Below, piece after piece: positions 51,442 to 59,502 of a stretch of 64,000 nt of DNA. The translations under genes were made by a program, and so were the position numbers. The notes beneath the pieces are model-generated. The model did no database searches and was not told the origin of the DNA. It was given only the letters and a program-made list of their open reading frames with translations. The stretch is taken from assembly GCA_017431785.1 (NCBI GenBank), contig JAFRKJ010000037.1:62001-126000 (forward strand). The letters are read 5' to 3'. How positions within the stretch are numbered: position 1 is the stretch's first letter; each line of letters begins with the position of its first letter. The stretch is from Bacillota bacterium (lineage in GTDB: Bacteria > Bacillota > Clostridia > Peptostreptococcales > Anaerovoracaceae).

Positions 51442-51774
51442 ATTAGTTCAAATGCCCATCGCTATGCTGAAATATCTCTATTCGTTTAAAACAGCATAGT
51501 TTCCACTTGGGTAACTATGCTGAAATGGTATCATTTGCATTAAAAGGTATAGTTTTTATCTATGCAATTATGCTAAAACATCTCAAACTATTTGAAATGG
51601 CATAGTTTTCATCCGAACAACTATGCCGGAATGGCCATGTTTACACAAAACGGCATAGTGAAACTCTTTTTACTATGCCGTTTTTATAACTAATAGCAAA
51701 AAGAGTATAGTTTTTCATTAGGAAACTATACTCTTCTGTTCTAAATATGAGATTTCAGTATAGTGCCAAACCCA
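51442..51774. repeat. Array of 53-bp-period hairpin repeats
   Basis: Units begin YATAG at 51495, 51548, 51601, 51654, 51706 and 51759, with a decayed one at 51442: spacing 53, 53, 53, 53, 52, 53. Each of the central units is an inverted repeat with 8-13 bp arms, and the arms change together: CAGCATAG/CTATGCTG, CGGCATAG/CTATGCCG, GAGTATAG/CTATACTC. The region is AT-rich and fills the 440 bases between the nuclease-like gene and the amidohydrolase. The unit at 51706 ends in TTTT on the minus strand and can act as terminator of the amidohydrolase gene. Confidence 0.85.
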
Positions 51775-53538
51775 TCACACAATACTCTGCACTCTTCCTT
51801 TGACGTAAACGCGTTCTGGAATCACTTCGTGCAGGCGGTACGGATCCACCTCGAAGAGGTTCTCACCCAGGACGAGGAAGTCCGCGTCTTTACCGACCTC
51901 GATGGAGCCGAGCCTGTCGTCGATGCCGAGTTGCTTAGCGCCATTGATTGTATAGCCCTTGATGAGTTGCGAAAGTGTAAGGCGCTCGTCGACCGACGGG
52001 TAGATCGGCGCGGTGCGTCCATCGAGTGTGCCGTCCTCCAGCGGTTCTCCGAAGTCAGGATCCTGACGGGTCATGCCGACTTCCATGCCCCAGAACGGGC
52101 TCCAATGTTCCAGATTGTGCAGTTCCACCTCGTCGGAACTGAAGGAAACGACTGCGCCGGTATCGAAGATGGTCCTGCTCTGTAAGGTGCAAAGGCCACG
52201 CTCCAGGCCGAGTAATCTCTGCATATTCTCTGGTTCGGATCCGCAGTTGCCGCCGTTCCAGCTTGGGGTGAAGTTGGCAACGATGCCGAGTTCTTTGAAT
52301 CGGTCGATGTCTTCCAGACAGATGACTTCGTCATGAGCACAGGTAACCGTGATGCGGAACGGCTCACCACCAGCGGCCTCATCCGCAGCACCATCCGCGG
52401 TTGCCCCTTCTGCCTGCAGGCGTTCCACGCAGTTCATGACTTTGCGCATAGCGGCTTCCCCAACGGTGTGGAGATGGAAGTCGATGCCTTCGTGGTTCAG
52501 GGCGCGCATAAATTCCAGCAGTTCCGATTCGGAAATCAGGGTGCCCCCGCTTGTCCCGGTGTCGGCGTACGGCTCGACCATGCACGCCGTATGAATCCGC
52601 TGTGTTCCGTCGTACATCATCTTCATGGTCTCGAAACGAATGTTGTCCGTTTCATACTTTGCTTTGCACCGCTTCAGCTCTTCAATCGCGGAAGGAACCA
52701 TGTCCGGGTGCCAGAGCATGTGACACATGAACATGCGGACCGGGATCTTCCCTTCTTCATCCATTTCCTTAAAGGTCCGGAAGATCATATCTTCGTCTGT
52801 CATGTTTCCTGCGTCAAAAATCGTCGTCACGCCGCGGGAAATCAGGTAGCTCAACAGCTTCGTGATACCGAAGCGCAATTCTTTTTTTGATGGTTTCTGT
52901 GCTGCCAGAATCGGCACCAACGTCATCTCTGTGATGAATCCGGTCAGCCGGCCTTTCTCATCCCGATCGTAGCGGCTCAGCCCCGGCGCAATATCCGGTG
53001 TATCTTCACGGATCTTAAAATACCGAAGCGCTGCAGAATTCAGAAATGCGCTGTGGCATTCATTTTCCATCAGAACGACAGGCCGGAAGCGCACAATCTT
53101 ATCCAGGTCATCCCTTGTCAGCGGATCGTCGGCAAGCGCTTCGATCTGTCCGTAGAACATGGCATAGAACAACCGAAACGGGTGCTTCTTCACCATAGCC
53201 TTGAGCTTGTCGAGAATCTCGGCTTTTGACTTGCAGTCATACATCGGAAACTCGTCATCATCGTCGTCGCCGCCCATGAATGCACTCATGGCAATATGTG
53301 TGTGGGAGTCGATGATTCCCGGCATGACGAACTTGCCGCCCAGATCCAGCTCCGGAACCGCGGCTTCTGCTGCCTTTGCATCACCTGTGGCTTCTGCTGC
53401 CTTTGCACGATCGGCCGCCCACTGCCGCACTTCTTCGTTGCTGCCGACGCAGGCGAACTTGCCATCCTCTATTGCAAAGGCTTCCGCCGTCGGCATCGCA
53501 TCATTTTGTGTATAGACTTTTGCATTTGTGACAATCAT
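51775..53538 (-). CDS. Amidohydrolase, YtcJ-like (metal-dependent, amidohydrolase_3)
   Basis: 587 residues. Composite N-terminal beta domain (MIVTNAKVYTQNDAMPTAEA), metal site VMPGIIDSHTHIAM (HxH, about 75-88), MYDGTQRIHTACMVEPYADT, LHTVGEAAMRKVMNCVERL, the His in VTCAHDEVICLED and the last Asp in VVSFSSDEVELHNLE. Ends with GYTINGAKQLGIDDRLGSIE and VGKDADFLVLGENL. An insert of Ala/Lys/Glu residues lies at about 42-62. A paralogue of the two amidohydrolases at 61-64 kb. Cytoplasmic hydrolase of an amide or related C-N bond; substrate unknown. Its 3' end overlaps the first unit of the hairpin array region. Confidence 0.9.
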   Translation of the reverse strand: MIVTNAKVYTQNDAMPTAEAFAIEDGKFACVGSNEEVRQWAADRAKAAEATGDAKAAEAAVPELDLGGKFVMPGIIDSHTHIAMSAFMGGDDDDDEFPMYDCKSKAEILDKLKAMVKKHPFRLFYAMFYGQIEALADDPLTRDDLDKIVRFRPVVLMENECHSAFLNSAALRYFKIREDTPDIAPGLSRYDRDEKGRLTGFITEMTLVPILAAQKPSKKELRFGITKLLSYLISRGVTTIFDAGNMTDEDMIFRTFKEMDEEGKIPVRMFMCHMLWHPDMVPSAIEELKRCKAKYETDNIRFETMKMMYDGTQRIHTACMVEPYADTGTSGGTLISESELLEFMRALNHEGIDFHLHTVGEAAMRKVMNCVERLQAEGATADGAADEAAGGEPFRITVTCAHDEVICLEDIDRFKELGIVANFTPSWNGGNCGSEPENMQRLLGLERGLCTLQSRTIFDTGAVVSFSSDEVELHNLEHWSPFWGMEVGMTRQDPDFGEPLEDGTLDGRTAPIYPSVDERLTLSQLIKGYTINGAKQLGIDDRLGSIEVGKDADFLVLGENLFEVDPYRLHEVIPERVYVKGRVQSIV

Positions 53539-53541
53539 TTT

Positions 53542-54063
53542 TTACTTCTCCAGTTCCCTCACATAGTACCCGCGGGTGCCTTCGTCCAGCAGATACCAGG
53601 CGACGTAATCCAATGCTCCCGGGTGTTCTTCAACAAAAGCACGCACGGTCCCGACAGCGATGACTGCAGCCAGATCCAGCGGGAAGTGATACACGCCTGT
53701 TGAAACCGACGGGAAGGCGATTCTTCTCACACCGTTTTCCACGGCGACTTCCAAAGACCTGCGGTAGCAGGATTCCAGCTTTTCCGGTTCTCCTTTTTTG
53801 CCGCCGCGCCAGATCGGTCCGACTGTGTGGATGACGTGTTTGCACGGAAGATTATAGGCGCCGGTGATTTTGGCATCACCTGTGTCGCAACCGTGCAGTG
53901 TCCGGCACTCCTTCAGGAGTTCCCTGCCTGCCGCACGGTGAATGGCGCCGTCCACGCCTCCGCCTCCGAGCAGAGATGTGTTCGCGGCATTGACAATGGC
54001 GTCCACATCCGAAACCTTCGTCAGATCTCCGATGCACGCTTCGATTACAGTTGCACTTGCCAT
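53542..54063 (-). CDS. Macro-domain protein (O-acetyl-ADP-ribose deacetylase type)
   Basis: 173 residues. [20 protein letters not shown], the ligand loop [21 protein letters not shown] (about 27-47), [10 protein letters not shown] and [15 protein letters not shown] are the YmdB/MacroD signature with the catalytic Asn and Asp. It removes acetyl or ADP-ribosyl groups from ADP-ribose adducts. It ends three bases before the amidohydrolase start, so the pair is probably one transcript. Confidence 0.94.
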   Translation of the reverse strand: MASATVIEACIGDLTKVSDVDAIVNAANTSLLGGGGVDGAIHRAAGRELLKECRTLHGCDTGDAKITGAYNLPCKHVIHTVGPIWRGGKKGEPEKLESCYRRSLEVAVENGVRRIAFPSVSTGVYHFPLDLAAVIAVGTVRAFVEEHPGALDYVAWYLLDEGTRGYYVRELEK

Positions 54064-54211
54064 AATAGCCCTCGCTTTCCTATCTATTGGTTTGGCGCCT
54101 GATGTTTCGCCCCTGATACTGGTTTTTCTTCGGTTTTTTTACTAAAATATACGCAGAAGTTTCTGCAGGAATGCTTCAATCGGAAGTCCTCCCGCGGACA
54201 GGAGAGTCCCA

Positions 54212-54388
54212 ATGGATACACTTATTGTACTGATCATTATTCTTGTGGCAGTGCTGTCGACGCCGCTGACCCTGAAAAAGCTGATCGACCAGGCCAACCG
54301 CCGTAAATCGGAACAGTCGGACGATAGCTCCAGCGCGCCATCAAGCAAAACCTACAAAACCTACGACGACGATGACGACTGGCCATAA
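54212..54388 (+). CDS. Small single-helix membrane protein, 58 residues
   Basis: ATG 54212 with RBS GGAGAG upstream. It encodes MDTLIVLIIILVAVLSTPLT, then KKLIDQANRRKSEQSDDSSS and a tail KTYKTYDDDDDWP. One N-terminal membrane helix, a basic stop-transfer segment and a very acidic tail inside the cell. The frame is closed by TAA. It is on the opposite strand to both neighbours. I do not recognise the family; such proteins are often holin-like or regulatory partners of membrane complexes. Confidence 0.7.
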   Translation: MDTLIVLIIILVAVLSTPLTLKKLIDQANRRKSEQSDDSSSAPSSKTYKTYDDDDDWP

Positions 54389-54412
54389 GTCGCCATGTCA
54401 CTGGCCGCTTTC

Positions 54413-54748
54413 TTACAGGTAATCTTCCCGCACCGGCGAGAAGGACACGACCAGTGTCCCTGCTTCCAGGCATTTGACGCAGTGCGGTTCGTCCGGTCCC
54501 ATGTAAGCCGTGTCGCCCTCATGAAGTACGTAGGTCTCGCCGCCGGCGGTGAACTCGAAGACGCCGCTTTTGACGTAAGGGATCTGCACCGGCGTGTGGG
54601 TGTGCACCTTCGACTGCGCTCCCTCTTCAAACACCAGCTCCTCGACCATCAGACTGTCGTCGTATGACAGAATGCGCTTCGTAATTCCGTTGTTCATGAC
54701 CTCTGCCGTCGCATCTTCATGCCGCATGAAATGTTTCTTACCGCACAT
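54413..54748 (-). CDS. Small cupin-domain protein
   Basis: 111 residues. Cupin motif 1: SKVHTHTPVQIPYVKSGVFEF (two His and one Glu-like position as metal ligands), motif 2: DTAYMGPDEPHCVKCLEAG (His). The first seven residues (MCGKKHF) could be skipped for a start at 54727. A mononuclear metal binding protein or enzyme such as a small isomerase or sugar-binding regulator; substrate unknown. It lies six bases after the Cys-rich protein gene. Confidence 0.88.
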   Translation of the reverse strand: MCGKKHFMRHEDATAEVMNNGITKRILSYDDSLMVEELVFEEGAQSKVHTHTPVQIPYVKSGVFEFTAGGETYVLHEGDTAYMGPDEPHCVKCLEAGTLVVSFSPVREDYL

Positions 54749-54754
54749 CGACTT

Positions 54755-55048
54755 TTACCATCCCGTCTTTTCCGCAAAAACTGCAACAGCGTTTTCCCAA
54801 TTATTATGGTCGATCACCAGGTTGTCGATCACTTCGCTCGCCTCCGCGCACTCGGAATCGCACCCGCTGATCCGCAGAACCAAATCATATTTCTTTTCTT
54901 CTTGCTTCTTATACGAATACTCAAATGTGCAGGTTTCTGCAAAAGCATCCACCAGTGTCTGAAGCACTTTCCGGCGGTCAAATTTGCAGAAGCATCCTGC
55001 GCACATACGTACCGCGATTTTATGTTTTGTTTTCTTTTTTCTTGCCAT
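54755..55048 (-). CDS. Small cysteine-rich protein (function unknown)
   Basis: 97 residues. Basic start MARKKKTKHKIAVRMCAGCF, with CAGCFCKFDR (about 16-25), Cys in AETCTFEYSYKKQ and a second pair in RISGCDSECAEASEV (about 59-73). The order beta-CxxC-helix-beta-CxxxxC suggests a thioredoxin-like [2Fe-2S] or zinc fold, but I cannot name the family. It is followed closely by the cupin gene and preceded by a nitroreductase, all on one strand. Confidence 0.7.
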   Translation of the reverse strand: MARKKKTKHKIAVRMCAGCFCKFDRRKVLQTLVDAFAETCTFEYSYKKQEEKKYDLVLRISGCDSECAEASEVIDNLVIDHNNWENAVAVFAEKTGW

Positions 55049-55078
55049 GATTACCTTGTCAAAAATGAATATCCTGAT

Positions 55079-55594
55079 TTATCTATGCACTTTCTCCCAT
55101 TTCAGTTCGTCCAACGCATAAGGTTCTTTCTCTTCCGCCGGCATGCCCAGTGCCATGATGCCAACCATTCTCCACGGCAATTCCACGCCCAGAATGTCGC
55201 GCACGTTCTGCTCGGCGTCACCGTCGGCTTCGTCTTTTCTCATGCGCATCTGCACCCAGCAGCTACCCACGCCCTGCTCGGCTGCCATCAGATCCATGTA
55301 CGCCAGGGCGATGGAACTGTCCTCGATCCAGGCGTCCGATAAGTCGCTGTCTGCAAAAACAGCAATGGCTGTATTGCACCCAGCCAGCAAAGCCGATCCG
55401 TGCTTTTTCGCCTTGGATAGTTTCTCTAAAACCTCCCGGTCTTTAACCACATAAAACTCCCACGGCCGCTTGCCTCTGCTGGTCGGTGCCAGCAGCGCTG
55501 CCTGCAGAATCTTGTTCAGCTTTTCTTCCGGGATTTCTTCGTCCGTATATTTGCGAATGCTCCTGCGCCTCGCCATTAATTCTATCAGTTCCAT
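55079..55594 (-). CDS. Nitroreductase-family FMN protein
   Basis: The start at 55594 (MELIELMARRRSIRKYTDEE) follows AAAGGAT; 171 residues. RRRSIRKYTDEEIPEEKLNK and ALLAPTSRGKRPWEFYVV bind FMN; SSIALAYMDLMAAEQGVGSCW and VGIMALGMPAEEKEPYA close the fold. Reduces nitro- or quinone-like compounds with NAD(P)H. The typical short clostridial form. It is the first gene of the group ending with the cupin. Confidence 0.93.
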   Translation of the reverse strand: MELIELMARRRSIRKYTDEEIPEEKLNKILQAALLAPTSRGKRPWEFYVVKDREVLEKLSKAKKHGSALLAGCNTAIAVFADSDLSDAWIEDSSIALAYMDLMAAEQGVGSCWVQMRMRKDEADGDAEQNVRDILGVELPWRMVGIMALGMPAEEKEPYALDELKWEKVHR

Positions 55595-55631
55595 TGATGG
55601 TATCCTTTCTTTGCTTGCTACCCCTATTCTA

Positions 55632-55660
55632 ATCATACCATATATAGAACAGCAGTCCAA
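55632..55660 (-). promoter_or_regulatory. Promoter of the nitroreductase gene group
   Basis: -35 TTGGAC (55655-55660), 17 bases, -10 TATGAT (55632-55637) on the minus strand. Confidence 0.6.
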
Positions 55661-55692
55661 AAAGGAAAAGTCCCGGAGTCGCGTCTCCGGGA
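55661..55692 (-). terminator. Terminator of the DUF6485-like gene
   Basis: Stem CCCGGAG with CTCCGGG (55672-55678, 55685-55691), six-base loop, followed by a T-rich run on the minus strand. Confidence 0.85.
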
Positions 55693-55704
55693 GCAATTCT
55701 GTTA

Positions 55705-55914
55705 TTACTTTTTTTCCAGCACTAACCGTGCAAAATCTTCAAACTTATAGCCTTCTCCTGCATAGTCCGGATCTGCCTTCTTGAATAAGCATGTCGGAAC
55801 CTCATTCTCTTTTATGTTTTTAGCAATGCAAGGGGTGCATCCCTTGTCATGATTCGTCGGGTGGAATGGACAGGACAAATCTGTGCAGGTGCAGAATGTA
55901 ACCATATTACTCAT
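55705..55914 (-). CDS. DUF6485-like small cysteine-rich protein
   Basis: 69 residues. MSNMVTFCTCTDLSCPFHPT, then KGCTPCIAKNIKENEVPTCLF: six cysteines in CTC...C...CTPC...C plus a His, likely binding zinc or another metal. The family is known only as a short conserved clostridial protein often near redox genes. A ribosome site and start codon are duplicated upstream; the closer ATG (55914) is followed here. Confidence 0.78.
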   Translation of the reverse strand: MSNMVTFCTCTDLSCPFHPTNHDKGCTPCIAKNIKENEVPTCLFKKADPDYAGEGYKFEDFARLVLEKK

Positions 55915-55943
55915 AACAGTTTTTTTCCCCCCTCATTACTCAT
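55911..55943 (-). CDS. Ten-codon upstream ORF coupled to the DUF6485-like gene
   Basis: AGGAGG lies nine bases before an ATG at 55943. The frame reads MSNEGGKKLL and its TGA overlaps the ATG of the cysteine-rich gene (ATGA). Its first codons and leader are a 29-base duplication of the downstream start region. Translation here probably feeds ribosomes to the real gene, which has a weak site of its own. Confidence 0.5.
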   Translation of the reverse strand: MSNEGGKKLL

Positions 55944-55982
55944 GACAGTTTTCCTCCTCATTTCCGTATGAACAAGCACTTT

Positions 55983-56303
55983 CTACAATTGATCGTACTT
56001 CGCTGCGGTTCCTCTGGCTTTTTCGACCGGGTATTTGGCTTCGTTTTTATCCATCTTGGCGTTGATGATTTCATCGGCGTCCAGGTCCAGCTCGTCGAGC
56101 ATGTTCTGGCAGTAGACGATGACGTCGGCCAGTTCTTCCTTCACGTGTTCGATATCAAATTCTGTATCACCCCACTGGAAGCACTCCAGAAGCTCCCCTG
56201 CCTCGATGCTGATGGACTTCGCCAGATTCGACGGCGTGTGGAACTGTTCCCAGTCCCGGTCTTCTGTGAACTTGCGGATGCGATCGATCGTCTCCTGTTT
56301 CAT
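55983..56303 (-). CDS. MazG-like nucleotide pyrophosphohydrolase
   Basis: The start at 56303 (MKQETIDRIRKFTEDRDWEQ) has AAGGGCGTT upstream; 106 residues. SISIEAGELLECFQWGDTEF (ExxE) and VKEELADVIVYCQNMLDELD (ExxD) are the Mg-binding helices of the dCTPase/RS21-C6 group. It cleaves non-canonical or excess nucleoside triphosphates. It is the last gene of the transporter-dehydrogenase operon or a separate unit. Confidence 0.93.
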   Translation of the reverse strand: MKQETIDRIRKFTEDRDWEQFHTPSNLAKSISIEAGELLECFQWGDTEFDIEHVKEELADVIVYCQNMLDELDLDADEIINAKMDKNEAKYPVEKARGTAAKYDQL

Positions 56304-56370
56304 AACGCCCTTATAATCCTCCCGTTGCTTCTTGCATCTTGCTGTGCTTCTGCACACTGCTGCTTCTGCA

Positions 56371-58077
56371 TTACCATGTTTCTTCTGCGCTTCCGCTCAT
56401 GGCTTCCTGTCTGTCTTCTTCGCTGAGAATGACAGGCTGCGGAATGTACCTGTCGACCTTCTTACCTACCAGAAAGAGAATTCCGCCGATGATTGCCAGG
56501 ACGATACCCATGACCAGAAGTACATTCAGCATACCATAGAAATCACTCAGAAGGCCAGTTCCGTATTCTTCAAGATAGTATTCCGGTCCCCAGCTTCCTT
56601 CGATGAACCTCAGGAAGACGCGTCCGGCGAGACAGACTGCCGCCATGATTTCAAGCAGAATTGCGATGCGGAAGGTATCTCCATATGCCAGCTTGGTCTT
56701 AGGGTTTCTCGGCCACTTGTCAGGGTTCTTCTTCCAAGGACCGCCCCAGATCCATTTGCAGATCACATATAGCACGACGCCGGCCAAAATCAGGAATACA
56801 CCATAAAGGAAGTAATCGGTTCCGTTCAGGAAGAAGGCTGCAACTGAAACACAGCAAATGGACGCTGTACATAAAACGGTTCCAACCTTCCCTCCCGGGA
56901 TCTTAAATGTCTCCGGTCTGCGAATCTCTTCCGGATACATTTTGCGGCTTTTGTATACCATGACTGCCAGGCAGAAGGCTGCTGCGAACTCCGGAATGAC
57001 CTGAATCAAAACCAGTGTTGTGAATTCCATCTGCATCAGCAGGATGGTAACCAGGGCCATAGACAAAATACCGATGGATGGGACGCCGGTTCTCTTCGTC
57101 AGCCATGTGAAACACGGCGGAGCCAGATGATCGTCTGCAACAACGAAAACGCTGCGCGATCCACAGGTCATATTGGTGTTGAATATGGCCATATTACCAA
57201 CAACAGCTGTGATGACGACCAACACGCCGCACCATCCGCCTACATTCTGTGTAAGAACGGTAGCATAGCCAACGCCATCTGAAGCGACCAGATCTGTGGT
57301 CCATGAATCCCAATGACCAACGGAGGCCACACCGGCTATGGTCGGCAGAACATAAGAAAGACCGATCAGCGGACACACGATAAGGATACTTTTCGGAATG
57401 ACCATCTGGTTTTTGACCTCACCGGAAAGCTGGTTGATCATGGCCCATCCGCAGTACATCCAGACGCCGATCGACAGCGCCTGTCCGATGGAGCTGGACA
57501 CACCTTCATCCTCATTAAAAATCGGTTCCATCGGATCGTAATTCCAGTTTCCGAATCCAACGACTGTGATAAAAGCAAACACAAGCAGTATGAAAACGGA
57601 GAAGATAATGCTGGCGATGCTGACTTCCTTGAGCCCCGCCAGATTCAGAACAGTAAATGCGATGACGATAATCAGTTTGACAATGAAAGCCTGGGCGTTG
57701 TTCCATTCAAAGAAGTAACCCATGTAGTTCGTTGCCAGAACGATGTACGTTCCACTGGCAGTGTAGTACGAAATTGCGTACCACACGCCTTCCTGGAAGG
57801 AGTAGAATTCCCCCAGCGTGTGTTTCGCCCAGAAGATGTCGCCACCTTCCGCAGGCAATACCGATCCTACTTCTGCAACGCAAAAGCAGTCAGGGATTGC
57901 CCAGACGAAAACCATTCCGACCAGAGCGATAATCGTCATGCCCGGTCCGCAGGTAGAGATCATTTCCTCAATACCAAAAGCGCCTGCAGCAACGGAACAA
58001 TACATTAGTGCGACAACAGCGACGACGCCATAGTGTTTCTTGTTAACATTTGCCACGCCTTTACGAATGTCTGCCAT
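56371..58077 (-). CDS. Amino acid permease, APC superfamily
   Basis: The start at 58077 (MADIRKGVANVNKKHYGVVA) has GGAGGTG six bases upstream; 568 residues. About 13 membrane helices. Helix 1 is VVAVVALMYCSVAAGAFGIE with the G-A-G-x-G-like unwinding. CFCVAEVGSVLPAEGGDIFW and VWYAISYYTASGTYIVLATN follow, then a conserved IGVWMYCGWAMINQLSGEV. It ends in an acidic tail. It imports an amino acid or amine. It sits 70 bases after the saccharopine-dehydrogenase-like gene. Confidence 0.92.
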   Translation of the reverse strand: MADIRKGVANVNKKHYGVVAVVALMYCSVAAGAFGIEEMISTCGPGMTIIALVGMVFVWAIPDCFCVAEVGSVLPAEGGDIFWAKHTLGEFYSFQEGVWYAISYYTASGTYIVLATNYMGYFFEWNNAQAFIVKLIIVIAFTVLNLAGLKEVSIASIIFSVFILLVFAFITVVGFGNWNYDPMEPIFNEDEGVSSSIGQALSIGVWMYCGWAMINQLSGEVKNQMVIPKSILIVCPLIGLSYVLPTIAGVASVGHWDSWTTDLVASDGVGYATVLTQNVGGWCGVLVVITAVVGNMAIFNTNMTCGSRSVFVVADDHLAPPCFTWLTKRTGVPSIGILSMALVTILLMQMEFTTLVLIQVIPEFAAAFCLAVMVYKSRKMYPEEIRRPETFKIPGGKVGTVLCTASICCVSVAAFFLNGTDYFLYGVFLILAGVVLYVICKWIWGGPWKKNPDKWPRNPKTKLAYGDTFRIAILLEIMAAVCLAGRVFLRFIEGSWGPEYYLEEYGTGLLSDFYGMLNVLLVMGIVLAIIGGILFLVGKKVDRYIPQPVILSEEDRQEAMSGSAEETW

Positions 58078-58149
58078 AGCATTCACCTCCAAGTTTGAGT
58101 CATATAGACCTTTTGTTCACAGAATTCTTTAGCTCACATTATTTCCAGA

Positions 58150-59454
58150 TCAGTCACAGACCTCCTTTGGATCTTTGATCTTGGTATCAAGTGTAATCTT
58201 GAGTTCCGCTGCGTATTCAAAGAATTTATCGCACTGTTCCTGGGTGAGCATGTCAGAAGAGATCAGACCACTCATGTCTCCGAAATCATCATTGATAAAC
58301 AGCTTTGAGAAGAGGTATCCGCTCTGTCCGGTCAGATACATTTCGGCAGTGATTCCCGCCAACTCAAAGGACTCGACAAATCCCGGCGCGCTCACATGCA
58401 CTTCTACCAGTGTATCCTTACCGTCTTTCTTGCCGTAGGATTCTATCACCATGCAGCCGGAATCCAGCGCCAGTCCCTCGTCGATGAATTCCTGTATGTC
58501 TTCCTTGAAATGCGGTGCCGGCGGAATATGACTCATGATGTAGTCAAATGGAACGATCTTCTGTCCGTTGTATTCCTCCTCTTCGTGGCTCAGAAGACCT
58601 GCCGGATAAAGCTGTGAAGCGAAATCCATGCCTGCTCCGGCATACTTGAAGTAAGCATTCTTCAGCCCTTTGAATTCTGTGGCCGCATTGAATGCATACT
58701 GGAAAGGCTCATCATGGCAGTGTTCTCTGAATATAACCGGCTCATCCATGTAGTCATACTGTCTCTTCACAGGTCTGCTGAATGGAACCGTGTCCAGGAT
58801 CTTCCCGTCTTCAAAGGCAACCGCCGGGTCCGACATGTCGCTCATTGCTGTAATCGGAGACCACCAGAATGGCTGGAATCTCTTGGCATAGGCGCCTTCC
58901 CATACGAAATTGTAGATCGTATCGCATGTATCAAGATATCTCATTGAGTATTTTGTTGCAGCGCAGATCAGTCCAGGCGCGGAACCCGTCCCGAAGATAG
59001 CCAGCTTGCCGATCTCCTTGAATTTAGGAGCGTAGATCTTGAACATTGCCATGTAGCTCTTCCACCATCTCTCTGTTTCCGGTGAAAAACCTTCCGGCAC
59101 TTTGTACTGACTGCTGAACTCGCTTTCATCCCACAGCTCATGGAGCTTGTCTGTTCCATTGTAGTCCTGATAGTTTGTTTTGACAGCCAGTGCTGCTTCC
59201 AGAACGTTCTGATTGAATGTCAGTGCCAGTGCGTTCAGTATGAGATCGACTCCCTCTGCTGCTGCAATGATGCTGTTGATATCTGTTGCATCAACACGGA
59301 TTCCCTTCGCCTTGGTCAGTTCAGCGACTAATTCGTCTACTGCCTTTGCATCATAATCCGCTACGATGATTTCACTGACGCCCGAATCTTTATCAAGCCT
59401 CTTCGCCGCAGCGCTTCCCTGTGCTCCAACTCCTAAAACTAGTACTTTCTTCAT
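58150..59454 (-). CDS. Saccharopine-dehydrogenase-like NAD(P) enzyme
   Basis: 434 residues. The N-terminal Rossmann motif VLVLGVGAQGSAAAKRLDKD is at residues 4-23. IIVADYDAKAVDELVAELTK, LILNALALTFNQNVLEAALA and FGTGSAPGLICAATKYSMRY follow, as in the saccharopine dehydrogenase/carboxynorspermidine family. Likely a reductive-amination or amino-acid dehydrogenase acting on a substrate brought in by the flanking transporters. Which amino acid is unknown. Confidence 0.9.
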   Translation of the reverse strand: MKKVLVLGVGAQGSAAAKRLDKDSGVSEIIVADYDAKAVDELVAELTKAKGIRVDATDINSIIAAAEGVDLILNALALTFNQNVLEAALAVKTNYQDYNGTDKLHELWDESEFSSQYKVPEGFSPETERWWKSYMAMFKIYAPKFKEIGKLAIFGTGSAPGLICAATKYSMRYLDTCDTIYNFVWEGAYAKRFQPFWWSPITAMSDMSDPAVAFEDGKILDTVPFSRPVKRQYDYMDEPVIFREHCHDEPFQYAFNAATEFKGLKNAYFKYAGAGMDFASQLYPAGLLSHEEEEYNGQKIVPFDYIMSHIPPAPHFKEDIQEFIDEGLALDSGCMVIESYGKKDGKDTLVEVHVSAPGFVESFELAGITAEMYLTGQSGYLFSKLFINDDFGDMSGLISSDMLTQEQCDKFFEYAAELKITLDTKIKDPKEVCD

Positions 59455-59502
59455 GCTTTCACCTCAATATGCTTTTTTCTTAAGCCAAGTTATGCTTTTG
59501 TA

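Larger units (their letters stand above)
2444..59349. repeat. Dispersed nine-base motif GCAAARGCA (about 36 copies)
   Basis: Found by eye at, on the plus strand: 2444, 4349, 10549, 11015, 18517, 19449, 21609, 23281, 29734, 36700, 39119, 41303, 41320, 44030, 44216, 47145, 54939, 57880. As TGCYTTTGC on the plus strand: 9999, 12073, 12698, 21357, 26395, 28953, 39756, 42378, 42531, 44291, 46182, 46381, 47005, 48791, 50893, 53371, 53398, 59341. Ten of these extend to GCAAARGCAAC. They occur in several reading frames, on both strands and in intergenic DNA. Confidence 0.7.

Noticed and set aside
51442-51774. CRISPR array
   Set aside because: Period and unit number look CRISPR-like, but there is no constant repeat with unique spacers: the conserved part is a palindrome whose arms vary together, and no cas gene is present.
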